Below are positions 35,856 to 47,817 of a DNA stretch of 64,000 bases, piece after piece; positions within the stretch are counted from its first letter, which is position 1, and each line of letters starts with the position of its first letter. The stretch comes from Metallyticus violacea. Lineage: Eukaryota > Arthropoda > Insecta > Mantodea > Metallyticidae. Below the pieces are notes generated by a model. That model was not told the DNA's origin and ran no database searches. It saw nothing but the letters and a program-made list of their open reading frames with translations. A program made the translations under genes and the position numbers. The DNA is taken from the NCBI GenBank assembly GCA_030762175.1, contig CM060831.1:71765001-71829000 (forward strand). The letters are read 5' to 3'.

Positions 35856-36318
35856 CCATTAACTTATTTATAGTCTTATGTAGCTTACATAGAAAATATT
35901 CTCACTTCAGGGTCACATTTTCGAGACGTGTGACATGTTACATTAATTCTTGTATGACGAACTCTAATAATGAATATCAGTTGCCATTCACCAACGGTAA
36001 GTGGTAATGGAGTCGACCAGTAGACAAAGAAGAGAGGCGATTGCGCGGCGACAATAGTCAATCTTGATGGTACGTGTGTGAGGGATAGTATAACATACAC
36101 AGAAAGGTGTGGAGATGTGGAGGTGTCCAGATGGTGTACCTGTTTATTCCATGTTCAGTTAAACGTCTTATATTTAATTCACTTATAAACCAAATTTCTA
36201 TTTTTATTGCATAGGTGAAAGAAAATGACATTAAACAAAGCAAATATTGTGCAAGACGTACACAGGCGTCACGCGAAGAAGGGAGTTCGAAAGAAGAAAG
36301 GAAGAGTCTATGCTTTGG

Positions 36319-36319
36319 A

Positions 36320-36373
<54 letters not shown>

Positions 36374-36375
36374 TA
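36319..36375. repeat. (AAT)n microsatellite
   Basis: About 18 AAT units; the poly-Asn and poly-Ile readings across it are artefacts. Confidence 0.95.
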
Positions 36376-38006
36376 TAATGTTCATAATAAAAAATTCACG
36401 AAGGACTATTTAACTCATAGAAAACTTCATATATCTTACAAGAAGTATGAAGGAGTGTTGATAAAACATTACGGATGTTAACTAGATACAAAGATGCTCG
36501 TAACAGATTACAGAATGTACACAATGGTGACTTGTAGAGATATGCTTTTCGTGAGACCTTGGGCACAATACTTTCAAAGGAAGCAACAGCTGGCAATTCG
36601 AAAATGAATCCTAAATTGCGTCAGAAGTAGAGGAATCCGTTGCAGAAGCAAGAAACTTAATCCATTATGTAAAAACCAATTTATAATTAATGCAGAACCA
36701 GTTTTGAATTGTATATGAAATGCACTATCACTCAATTATAGAAAGTATTGGTGTAAAATCTGTCAAGGTACAAGCAAATAGTATCTGTGTGTTTAACCAT
36801 TCATATAACATGATGTTACAAACTAGCTGCGATGGACCAATAAACGGAAAGCTGTTTATAGTTTTAAGAGAGACATCAACGTTTGTAACACGTGTCAACG
36901 AACTAACAGCGAGGCTGGACATGTAACGGGGAAAAAGGCTGGCAAAGTGGATTTTCCTGTATTAACTCTATGACATAAACATTACTTTTGTCCCTTCAGT
37001 GATGAAAATAGCTTAAGTTTTATAGAATCATAGTCAACATTAAACTTCTTGACTGTTTTCAACAAACCATTACTCCTGGAAACATTTCTACTCTGAAATT
37101 TAAACCCTCTTGGAACAACTGGTAGACTTCAGCCGTTAGTATTTCATCTCGACTATGTCATTACCGACAACCCCTTCAAAGAAAAAACAACGATTCAAGT
37201 CACCAAGGTACTAGAGCATAATTGAATATATCTTTTATAAATCAAGATACACTCTTGACCCTTCAGAATGTTTCGAAACGTCCAAGGTTTTGTTTTTGAT
37301 TTCATTGGTAATAACATTTGTGATATCTGTGGACAGCTATTTTTCATTCGATGCTCTGGCGTGAAACATTTTTGTTTGTTTTGAACAATTTATATACTCT
37401 CCGAATGATAATTTCATCAAATATAAAAGTTAAATTTGATAAAGGTGATTGTATCACCGGATTACAGGAAGACTGCAATTCTCAAATGTGACTTTATGTA
37501 TTTATTTCTCAAGCTGTAGGCTCAATTGGCGGATAATATTCTAAAAATCACCTAGGCATCAAGTAGCGCTTTTGCTGATATCATTGGTTTCTTGATGCTC
37601 CCACCCAAAAGTAAGAAATTTCCCTTGTTAATCAAGAGGGATTTCTTCACCCGACTTTGTAGCCTAATGTATAAGGCAATTGTAGTTTCGAAGATCGTAT
37701 GTTGGGTCCTGCAGAACAGATTATTATTTGTTGTATGATGAAATATGCTCATAGATAACATATAAAAGGAAAAACAAAACTATCAACAAGACTGGAACTC
37801 AGGAACAAGACCAGTTTTTACTTGACGCTTCACACCGTTTACTTCAAAGAGATATCATGCTCCACAACTTACAATTCTATTACTTGATATTTCGAATGGA
37901 AATCTCATTAATCATTTTAGAAACTTAAAACCTAAATTTGAAAATTTAACAAGCAGACCATGAATTCTCTATCTCAAATTGCGTATCTAAGAACCATCTA
38001 CAACTG

Positions 38007-38268
38007 ACACGGGTGGCCGAGGTCGTTAAGGAACGGATTTGTGAGCGAGAGATCTGGTGTTTGATTCCCACCAGGACATCCTCTCTGATTTAGGTTTTAT
38101 TCAGATTTTCCTCAGCCCCCATAAATGGCAAATACTGGGGAGGTATCCTAAAAATAAGTCTGGACGCTTCCTTCCTTAAAACAAATCATTTTCCAGTTTA
38201 TTTCATCTCTTGTATTATCATGTACGCTGCTCGTGATACTTCAGTAGTTAAAACGGTGTTAAACACAT
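38007..38268 (+). mobile_element. SINE-A copy A4
   Basis: ACACGGGTGGCCGAGGTCGT (box A), GGTGTTTGATTCCCACC (decayed box B), CAGATTTTCCTCAGCCCCCA, CTTCCTTCCTTAAA and GGTGTTAAACACATTA. Older than A3. No target duplication recognised. Confidence 0.88.
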
Positions 38269-39244
38269 TAATAAAATTCTCCCACAATCTTTTAAATTAT
38301 TGCTGTGTCATTCTTTAACACCCTGTATAAAGTACAATGCATTACCTGCTTTATGTTTCCCAAGCACTCCTAAACTCTTTGGCCAATTTTGATCATATTC
38401 TGCATAGGTATTCCTTTTAACTATATAAAACGTTGAAATTTTTAATCCCCTTTGGCGCATGAAAACAAAGTTCTCTTTTGAGTATTCAATCAATTTCGAT
38501 CTCGTTACAAATTTACTCTTTAGAACCATCAATATTTTAACTACGCAAGATTCTTCACTTCTCCCTGATTTCGTTCCCTAAGGAAGGTTACCAAAAGGGG
38601 TAGAAAATCTCATGTCCCTTATCTTATGTAATTTCGTATATAGAGGTTTCTTGGGACGAGGAACACAAATATGATAATACATTTTTTTTCGAGTTCGCAC
38701 TAGGTCCCCTCATTGCAAGCCTTTAACAGTTTAATATTGTACCGTAATACTGTTTTGGAGATATGACCGAACTAGGTGTCTGCATTTCGCATCGGAATGC
38801 ACGCCTCTTTACCAGCGCGTCTTAATACCTCCCGTAATAAGCCCGGGGACGCAGGTTAATGCTCAGTCATAAATACTTCTTAATGGATATGGTTTCCGGC
38901 TATAAAGAAGGTTAGAGATGCAAATGTATACAAAGTTTATATTTGCACTTCCAGTGGCAAATACATTTAAACTATTTAACATTAGGAATGTTAGGAAAAC
39001 TACATTTTAAAAGAATAATATAATCTATAGCATTTGTAAACAATAATGTTATAATAAGATAATGCGCATGCAGGAAGAAGCAGTTTTTCCCTTATCAGGC
39101 GTTACATTACTGATATCATATGATCTTTCACCATAATTAATACAGCCAAAATATAATTACAACATCTGCCTTAGATTAACATATAACGAAAAGATATATT
39201 TTAATACATAAACTGTTCAAAGCAATCATTGAACTTTTATATTA

Positions 39245-40163
39245 CAGGGTGGTTCATAAGTCCTACGCCATAGGATAACTCCTTTATTAGCATATACTTA
39301 AAGCGAACTAATTGATACGGCAAATCAAACCTAAAAGAAAAGCATACTAAATAAGATTGTGTAAATTATTGGCTCCACCAAAGACTGGCGATGCACGGGT
39401 TAGCCTGCTGAGCACATCCTAGGGTCCCTAGCTCTAGGGCATTAGAGTGATACCTAGGAATACAGGAATAACATCCCCCAAATAAATTATTTATCGGGAT
39501 TTAATTTTTTTATTTGTTTTATTTCGTGTCCTATGTAATGACTGTATTGAGAAGGCGCGTATTAAGAAATGCAAAGTAGATTTTAATTAAGAAAGAAATG
39601 AAATTGGATAATAATACTTTAATGTTCTCTAAATTGAGTTTTCTCAGTCTACCACATGCAACTGAAGATGATGAAAAAGTATTTTCCAATCGTAAAATTA
39701 TTCTCACTGATCAAATATATAAGCTGACCATAGACAAATAATTGCATGCAAAAAAAAAAAAAAAAAAAAAAAACAGATATCAACAAAGAGTTATGCTTTG
39801 AAAGTACAAAGAAGACAAAGTGCTATTTAGTAAGTCAATGATTGAAGGAAATGTGTGATGAAGTAAGCTACAGTGTTCTCTATTTGTTAATTTGTGTTGT
39901 ATTAATAAAGATTAGTGTTAAATATTTAGCTGAAATAATATTTGTTCTACACAGGTTGGTAACAAAGAGCAAGTGTTTTAGTCCCACATGGCATGCGGAG
40001 GAAATTACATGACAGTAAATGTTTCAGTTTGTCGTTGTATAAAGTCTGTCTCAAGTGTAATTTATCTCTGATATACTTATGACACTGTTGTATTAATATA
40101 ATAAAATAATATATATGTAACTCAGTTCTATCTTCTAAAGCATCGGGCTTTTAAATCACCCTG
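39245..40163. mobile_element. TA-flanked inverted-repeat transposon, 919 bp, non-autonomous
   Basis: The left end is CAGGGTGGTTCATAAGTCCT. The right end read from outside is CAGGGTGATTTAAAAGCCCG. The two ends are alike over some 25 bases with several differences. TA is present on both sides (39243-39244, 40164-40165). The left end resembles that at 7846. The interior has a 23-bp A tract (39751-39773) and no supported transposase. The right end is 220 bp from the splice donor of the exon at 40384. Confidence 0.7.
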
Positions 40164-40383
40164 TATTTTTCTAACCTATTTCCTGTTGTTCTGCAGGTAA
40201 TCAACCCTTTCTCTATAATGTTTTTCCTTAGATTGTTTTTTGACATCAGGACTAGAAAGTTTAAAATCTATTTTTTAAAAAAGTATTATCTACGGTACAG
40301 GTTTATAATTCAATTAATATTTTCGGTCTAATAACGATAGCTTTTATATTTGTAGAGGGTTTTAAAGAACATACGTAACTTAC

Positions 40384-40514
40384 ATTATGCCTCCATTCCA
40401 CCTTGTAGACAGAGGGCTGAGCCTGAATGAGGCAGTCGAAGTAAACATCGGAGCCTTCTCTAATGTTGTCCGGATTGAGGGAGGAACCAAGCTGAAGGCG
40501 AGCCTCTGGAACAT
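40384..40514 (-). CDS. Sidestep-family receptor, exon for first half of an Ig domain
   Basis: Exon of 131 bp, 43 full codons. The minus strand shows an acceptor (TTTCTAG before 40514) entered in phase 1 and a GTAAGT donor at 40383-40378 left in phase 0. The peptide carries REGSDVYFDC with the first disulphide cysteine of an Ig domain, then YKVEWRHN with the core tryptophan. The pairing of REG-DVYF-C with KV-WRHN is characteristic of the fourth Ig domain in insect Side-family receptors (family knowledge). These are single-pass membrane proteins of neurons and muscle that bind Beat-family proteins in axon guidance. The first codon is split; T from the previous exon would give Tyr (YVPEARL), which suits the family, but that exon was not found. 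The next exon is 12.4 kb downstream. Family assignment is firm; which paralogue is unknown. Confidence 0.88.
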
Positions 40515-41987
40515 CTAGAAACAATTCATGAACATTATTTCCTTGCGGATTTTTAACGCATCGCTGCTATTTCAGATATTTAGTACAGATGTTTCATTTA
40601 AATAAATTAGAAATAATTTCGTGACCCTTTTTTCAGCTTCTATAACAAAATCACCGCAGCAAAACTTAACTTTTAAAGTTACCACATAGATAACTTAATA
40701 TATCCAATATCGTCTTTAGTGCATTCAAGTTGCGACAAACGCGTTATTTCAAGCCGATAGTTAGCTAGCAAAGATATCGTTCTATTTTTTGTTGTTGAAG
40801 GAATTTCGTTTAATGTGTTCTTTAATTTAGACAGTTATTAATGGTAAGTGTAGACGTTGTTTAATAATTAACAAAAGAAAGACGTTTATGAAAGTTTAGA
40901 ATAATGCGCAGGAGATAATGTTGGCAATACCTTTTCTTATGTTTCTTCGATCTTTGTGGCTTCGCTTTGCTATAACAATATTTTCTGGAGGAAAACGCAC
41001 CTTACTGGTGTTTAAATACTTCCAAATATATTTACAGCATGTAAGGGATCATAGAAGAAAATAAACAGCTATCAACAGGATTAAATATGGGAAACATTGG
41101 AATAACACCCTCAGGGACTAAGCAATCAAAATTTGAAGAGAAACAGCAGTTTTTCTGGAGGTTTTGAAGATGACAACCATGGAGAAAGATCGATCCAGTG
41201 CATTAGTCAAAAGTGCCAAGGGCTTTCAAAATACCGAATCAACTTAAGCATTTAATGTGCTATTATGAAATTATTTTTTTCAATTTTAGAGCATTACACA
41301 TTGTGCTTATTTGTCAACATAGCAGCCGCACTATTTATAATATTAAACGAAATTGTTCTGAAATGTTCTTGAACAATAATTCATAAGCCTAGAATAAAAA
41401 TAATTCATACACAATGCATTAACCGTCCTTTTGTACCAAAGCCACAATTTCAACAAATTAGCTAGGTTTGCTATATAGGTAATTATGCTTTTGGGTATTC
41501 AACACACTTTTCTTTAGTAGTTTTTGTACACCTTAAAACTTTCGACAAAATGCATTTCTACGACATATAACTGAAACAGGTTGTTTTCGTAAAATATGGC
41601 TTTCTAGAAAAACTGAACGTTTGGGACTGCTCTATTCCGCAGGTCTGCCACTTTTGTTTACTTTTGATTAGCCACTAGTGTTTGTTTTCACCAGGGTTCA
41701 ATATCAACAGCACTCATGATACACGCTGGAATTCTTGGTGTGTGCAGTTACTGTAACTAAATATACTGCAATGTCATAGGAAGAAAAAAGTAACCGATGA
41801 TTTACAGAGCGTCTACATAACCTTTGTAGTTTGGAAATGGGTTATTGGGTTAAATATTGTCGATATTAACCTCATAAAGATTAATATATATATTAATGAA
41901 AAATAAAAATAAAGAAACACTATTAACAATGTAACAAATTAACACTAATAATAACAGTAGATAAAGTAGTGTTAATTTATATATATA

Positions 41988-43151
41988 CGAGGTGTGATAA
42001 AATAACAGCAATATTCGTTTTTCTTAAAGAATCTTTATTTATTCATCAACATCAACTCTGTCTCCTTCAAAATAATCTCCTCAGGATATAATTCACTTAT
42101 GCCAGCACTTTTTCCAATCTTGGAAGCACTTCTGGAACTCACTCTTCGGTTTTCCCTTTCAGTCCTTCAGCTACTGTGTTTTTACCTCATCAATGGTGGC
42201 AAAACGTCATCCTTTCATGCTTTTCTTCAGCCTCGGGAATAGAAAGAAGTCGCAGGGGGCCATTCCAGTGAGTATGGTGGATGAGGTAACATAACGGATT
42301 TGTTTATATCCAAAAAGTCAGGAACAAGCAGCGAGGTCTGAGCAGCAATCTCGGAACAAACTTTGCTGCCACACGTTTCATGTCCAAAACACCTGAAAAA
42401 TTTGCTTGGCATGAACCAAATGACATACCGACATCATCAGCAACCTCTCTGATATGATTCCGCGATTTTCCAGAATCATTTTCTTCACTTCTTGGACGTT
42501 GTCGGCGGTTATTGATGTGCTAGGGCGGTAGTCATTTTTTTTTTGATTGATTTATTTAAGGACGCTCTTTAACATCTCAGGTCATCAGCGTCCCATTCAA
42601 CTCAGGGCGTGAAACGGCCGACAAATTTTACTCAGAGGCCTCTCTTTCAGGCTTGAGGTTCTTTTTCGTACCGTAAATGTACGACACGGGACCCACGACT
42701 TTACTTCCCTTCCGAAGGAAGCCATACTTAGGATTTTTACGCCCAAAAAAATGCATCGGTCCTGGCCGGGTTCGAACCCGCGATCGCACTAGTCATCTTC
42801 AACGTCTTCACGACCCTCTTTGAAACGTCTGTACTGCTCGTAAGCTCTTGTCTTGCTCATAGTAGATTTGCCAAAGCCACAGCCAACATTGCGAATACTT
42901 TGTTGCATTTTATTCCATTTTACAAGCAAAATTTAATACAAATTCTTTGATATATTTTTTTTTCGAAAGTAAACAAAATCGCCGAGCACACCAAAACACG
43001 TCTAACCTTTTCGATTGTCAACAAGGAACTAAACATTGGAAACAGCTGAAAACCCAACACTGGTCAGAAACATATGTACCAACAAGCTTTATAAAAATAT
43101 TTATGAAGCCCGCGAAATACAAAAATTGCCGTTATTTTTTATTACACCTCG
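41988..43151 (-). mobile_element. Internally deleted mariner with a nested SINE
   Basis: Inverted repeats CGAGGTGTGATAAAATAACA (left) and CGAGGTGTAATAAAAAATAA (right, minus strand) are flanked by TA at 41986-41987 and 43152-43153. The minus strand shows the N-terminal part (SKTRAYEQYRRFKEGREDVE at 42800-42860), then on the other side of the SINE SITADNVQEVKKMILENR and AAKFVPRLL, running directly into HPPYSLEWPP and a C-terminal FQ-CFQDWKK-WHKCI-like end. The region between PRLL and HPPYS, with the first catalytic Asp, is deleted. Without the SINE the element is about 0.9 kb instead of 1.3 kb. Confidence 0.85.
42536..42789 (-). mobile_element. SINE-B copy B5, 5'-truncated, inside the mariner
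   Basis: The B body and tail are well preserved (GTGAAACGGCCGACAAATTT, GAGGTTCTTTTTCGTACCGT), and box B is intact (GGGTTCGAACCCGG, read on either strand). The box-A half is absent: sequence stops just after CGCGATCG. The 7-bp duplication TAGTCAT at 42529-42535 and 42790-42796 brackets the insertion. Confidence 0.92.
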
Positions 43152-43529
43152 TACATGTTAATATTTATATATAGAAATAGTTTACCTCTTTGCTTACACT
43201 GAAGAAATGCCTAACAGAGTGAAACTTAAATAAATGGTTTAGGTAATAAATGATGAGGAATTAATTAATCATTATCAAGTAATATGTGTATATTACAGCT
43301 ACGAATATGTATATATATTCATAGCTGTAAGGTTATTGTTATTCCAGATATTATAATTGTCACTTAACATTTGTTCCCTATAGTCGGGGAGGAGTATGAA
43401 ATTGATTTTAGGAAAATGTGTTGTCCTCTTGAATGACTGCAACCAGAGCCCAGAACCAAGGTGCCGGTTGGCTGACCTGAACTCAGGACAGAAAAGTCTG
43501 TTCTTTTGTTTTATAAACAAATACTTCTT

Positions 43530-43720
43530 GGAGGGGCGAAGGCCGTAACCTTGACCAGCGAACTCAGTCTTGCAGTTTTCCAGGGAGAGTTCGGTTTTTC
43601 AATTCTTAGGGACAGAATCCAGTGCTCAACTCTGCTAAGTTTCTCGCGAGAGAGTGTAGCGCGAGTTTAGTAGTTAAACATCAGTGTAGTATCAGTGAGT
43701 TAAGTAAATAATCAGGTGTA
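43530..43720 (+). other. Possible LTR-like or promoter-like block, unassigned
   Basis: A locally GC-richer block (CTCGCGAGAGAGTGTAGCGC, then CATCAGTGTAGTATCAGTGAG) reminiscent of the repeat/5'-leader part of insect LTR retrotransposons, with initiator-like TCAGT motifs. No second LTR, primer-binding site or gag/pol frame was found nearby, so this is only a suggestion. Confidence 0.2.
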
Positions 43721-44301
43721 CCATGCCAGTAATCCGGTGTATGTTTGAAAAGTTTAAAACTTTTGAGTCGTGAACTTTTGTGTTGATGGAAAACGAACTG
43801 TGCCTCAGAAAAAGTATCGCGGCCGAAACGTCGCTGGTGACGTCGTAGTGGAGCTGTAAGGTTTATGCAAAAGTGACATACACAGCGTCCCAAATTCTCC
43901 AGGCAGTAATCGAGTACTATCACACAATAGATCTGGAACAATAAGGTGCCGTTCATCACGAAATGCAACTAATCTATTCATTCCCTCATCAACGTCTTGA
44001 TAATATTCCTTTCCCTATTATCCACGGATAACAAAAATTCCAGCAAGACTGGACTGTAAGACAGCGGGTAATTATCGGCGAGGAAGAAGAAGATACATCC
44101 CTGAGATAAGAGTTACCCATCAAGCACCCAATCCTAAATATCTAACCATTCAAAAATCTTCTCTTCCGCCAATTTTAATTAATTAAAATCATTAATTCAG
44201 TAATCAATCACCACCATTATAAATATACCGCTGCAAGGATTGAGTTATTTTATTGTTTTCATTGTGCATCCCTGTTTGTGCTACTTATCTATATTTTTTT
44301 A

Positions 44302-44588
44302 TTTGCTTTATTTACGGACTCTCTTTAACATCTCAGGTCATCAGCGTCCCATTCAATGCAGGGAGTGAAATGGCACAAATTTTGCTCAGAGGCCTCTTCT
44401 TTCAGGCTTGAGGTTCTTTTTTCGTGCCGTAAATGTACGACACGGGAACCACAGCTTTACTTCCCTTCCGAAGGAAGCCATACTAAGATTTATAGCCCGA
44501 AAAAATTCTTCGATCCTGGGCGGGATTGAACCCGCGATCTTGGGTTTAGGAAGCAAGTATGGTTACCACTACATCACCCAGGACGGAC
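44302..44588 (-). mobile_element. SINE-B copy B6
   Basis: Full-length. Minus strand from 44588: GGTCCGTCCTGGGTGATGTA (box A), GTGGTAACCATACTTGC, CGCGGGTTCAATCCCGCC (box B), body AAAGAAGAGGCCTCTGAGCA and tail toward 44302. Flanking CTTATCTATA and CTTACTATCTACA are a weak target-duplication candidate. Confidence 0.88.
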
Positions 44589-45037
44589 CACTTACTATCT
44601 ACATGAACACTTAGCTCACAACTTGTGTATCTCGAAAGAGATATCTTTACGTTCAATGTAGATGAAATAATAAGAACTAAAGCAGTAGGAATAGATAAAA
44701 AACTTAAATATCGGTAAGGGTAACAATAAACCTTATAGGCTGAAATGCAGGAGGTGGTTCAAACTCAGTTGAACCCCCCGCCATCTATTTAAATATCGCT
44801 GTATTTCGAACCACTTGTGTTCTTCAAAGGCAGAAGACAAATTATTGGAGGATATTTAGTTTAATTTGTCCTATACTCTACTTTATATAATTTATTCATT
44901 GACGGTGTATGATGCTAAGGGCGGGGATCTCTTCCCAGACCAAGGAATTCCTAACACAGAGGTCTGTGCAGCCCAGTGGTTTTTTTACATTTAGAACGGT
45001 ACCTAGAGTCTAAACCGACCCCCGTTCAGCCGGAAAA

Positions 45038-45428
45038 ATGGGCGTTTCGTCTCCCAAGAGCGCTAAGCGAACTTTTAGGTTCCAGTATCTCACTGGTGGA
45101 GAGGTCTCATCTGGCACCTACTCAATTTAAGAGGTAAGTCACCACAGCATTGAGGTAGCCACCACCCTCCCCACAAAAGACAGCGATTCAGAAAAACCTG
45201 CTCCCAATACACGCCAGAGGCACTCCCCTGGGACACACTGCTGCCACGGGTACTCATTTACCCGTTAGTACCGGGACCACTACCACGTCAAGTCCAACCT
45301 ATCCGGACAACTTCCCATCGGGAGGGGCTGCTGCTGCTAGTAACGTCAGAAGTACCACGGGTACTCAGGGACCGCAGAGCCCGTACCAGGAGCATCTGAA
45401 GAACAACGACCGAAGTCGCGGTGCATGA
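45038..45428 (+). pseudogene. Unidentified GC-rich open frame, possibly a decayed retroelement ORF1
   Basis: An ATG in good context (AAAAATGG) opens MGVSSPKSAKRTFRFQYLTG and so on, 30 codons before a TAA. Reading through gives EVATTLPTKDSDSEKPAPNT. In another frame 45159-45428 is open for 89 codons without ATG and ends TGA. It is rich in Thr, Ser, Pro and Gly (STGTTTTSSPTYPDNFPSGG, then GPQSPYQEHLKNNDRSRG). Base composition differs sharply from the AT-rich surroundings. Such composition occurs in N-terminal parts of LINE ORF1 proteins, but I recognise no domain. Two copies of CCACGGGTACTCA lie in it. Confidence 0.35.
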
Positions 45429-47149
45429 TGTATACATATACATGTTTGTTATGGGTTTTTAGTATAACAAGTTACGTTGTGTTTAAGGGTACACTTTCTG
45501 CTGTTCGCCGACTTTACACTGTAACAGCATCGAGCGTTATTTTGACTCGCCATGCAAAGATAGTATGCGTATTGTGTTCAATATGACTTGACGTTGAACT
45601 CTAAATAATCTACTCATACTTTTTTTTTGAAACCTCGAGCTAATTCTTTTTGCTTAAATAAGAAACTGTTCAGTGTTAGTCATGTTTAGATTACTAGAAA
45701 ATCGTCACTTATTGCTATATACACTGGGTTAAGTTCTTAAGCTTTATAGACACGAAAGTCCATTTCTAACTTGTTTTAAATCAATATCTACTGTCTTAAG
45801 TGTCACCTATAGGCATAATATAATAAATAAATAAATAGATAAAATATAAAATAGATATTTTAAAAATAATAGATATATAATAGATTGCACCCCGCCGAAT
45901 ACATCTCTCCATTGACTTGTCGTAAATCAATATCTTATAATTAGCCATCGGCATTTAACATAATGGTTTTGGTGCCAGAAATAATAATCAAAAGTAGAAA
46001 ATATGCACTATAAAACTTCAAATGAGCTTAAAATATACATTTAATATTTTTTCAACTTTTACAAACGCTTAATTGATTAAAGTTATCTTATATAATGCCT
46101 ATTTTATATTAACACAGTGTTTTCAAGTAAAATACTTAAACTAGATTTAAAAGTAAATTATATAAATTAATACATGTGAAAAATACTTAAATTTAGTATC
46201 TGAAAAAATCAACAAGAAAATATTTATATGAACATATTTTCATTATTAAAAAAATCACATCTCACTATTTAAAGCATTTTATAGTTTCATTTTTCCAAGC
46301 AAGTTACAAAAATAGCTGTTTGACATAAAATTAAAACCAGGAGTTGATATAGTTTATATAATTAGAAAAAATCACAATGTTTAACTGAGTCATTGATTTC
46401 CCACTGTTTGCCCAAAAAGTTACAAACTACTTTTTCGCAATTTCCATCAAAAACTTATTTTTGTTTGTAAGTATAAGAAACATATTTCGTCTTGGTTATA
46501 TAAATAAAAACATCATAAAATTCAGTTTATTTTCTATCACAATATTTGCCACAGCACAGAAATATAAAAGCTATTAATATGCCTTTACTGAGTTCTCACT
46601 TTCAGTCAAATGAAATTCAGTCAACTTAAATATTATGAAAAAAATATTTATATATTCCTGAGTTAGTTATGTTACGATGCATGCATAAATATGCATTTTT
46701 AAGCACGAAACTAAGGAATAGACATTAACGTCTACATAGACATTTATATGCATTAACAATTACATATTTTGTGCATTAAATATCACAAAACAAATATTGT
46801 GCTCTTTTCTTAAGTATATATATATTAAAGAAAAAACCTTGACTGAAGATCGCTATCTGCTTATAATTTTAATTTTATAAGGACAGTTGCGGACCAGTCG
46901 CAATCAATCTCCCCGATTTCTTGGAGGATGAAGGCAGATATGCTGTTTACTTTCGACGTATTATCCAATCCAGCGTTGTCTACCTTTGACCTCTCAACCT
47001 CTGCTGGTAGGTAACCTGAGCGTTTTTAGGTAGCTCGACATTCTCGCTCATTACCAAGGTTACGCAATGGCGCCCTCATATCAGTATGCCACATACCAAA
47101 AGCCCACCCACGCCCGACGACTTTCCGAAGAGAGGGACTCGAGCGGATA

Positions 47150-47590
47150 TAAAATAACTAAAAGTAACCCTAAACCTGCAAGGAACTGGAGTCTTTCTAA
47201 AAGAACTCAAGGCCAGAGTTTACGTGCACTATAGTCAAAAATTTAAAGGAGATATCTTAAAATTAGAGCTTTGAAACAAAATAAGCTCGTACATCTCATA
47301 CTCATTGCAGAGCAGAAACAGAACAGACTGCAATGTAGATTTAAAGGCCTACCGAAGAGTTTTATTTCTGAAGAGACGTAGAGGAGAATTCAACGCCAAA
47401 AATAATTACATTTATGAAAAGACTTGTGTAGATATGCCCATCAGCAAGCAAAAACCTTTTAGGTGGCAACAACATGCATCTATAATGGTTTGGGCTGGGA
47501 TCAGCTGGTATGGTAATGGTTTCTCAAGGTATCAGTTAATGCTCATACAGAAAGGACTGATCCAACAATCTCTTCCTTTGTCTACCTAAA
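47150..47590 (+). pseudogene. Tc1-like transposase relic
   Basis: The forward frame at 47305-47589 contains EFNAKNNYIYEKT, then RWQQHASIMVWAGISWYGNG and MLIQKGLIQQSL. This matches the block EEKFNAQNDRIYAKT...HPASIMVWWGVSYEGVT...KGVK of arthropod Tc1-like DDE transposases, between the first and second catalytic residues. The first catalytic Asp (expected before EFNAKN) is lost by a frameshift, and nothing of the C-terminal third is seen. Confidence 0.65.
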
Positions 47591-47817
47591 TTTCTGTATG
47601 CAGTTGACTTATATCTTAAATTTTATTTTAGAGCCTAGTATTATCTATTCACTCTAAATCAGTTCACCACTCAATTCTTAGTTCAATGTTATATAATTTG
47701 TGTTCTCGGTCTTTAAATGTATTCTTACATCTTCCACATTTCTCAGCAGTTTCAGGCATAACATATCTTAAGCTTTCACGGCCGGTGTTCATAGTGAAAA
47801 AAAAATATAAATAAAAT

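Larger units (their letters stand above)
28016..40383 (-). other. 12.4-kb intron splitting an Ig domain
   Basis: 12,368 bp, GT...AG, phase 0. It holds a LINE relic with a nested SINE-B, two SINE-A copies, a tRNA-like element and an inverted-repeat transposon whose end lies 220 bp from the donor. The 5-kb stretch 29480-34760, and also 36380-38005 and 38270-39243, show no supported feature beyond AT-rich intronic sequence. Confidence 0.75.
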
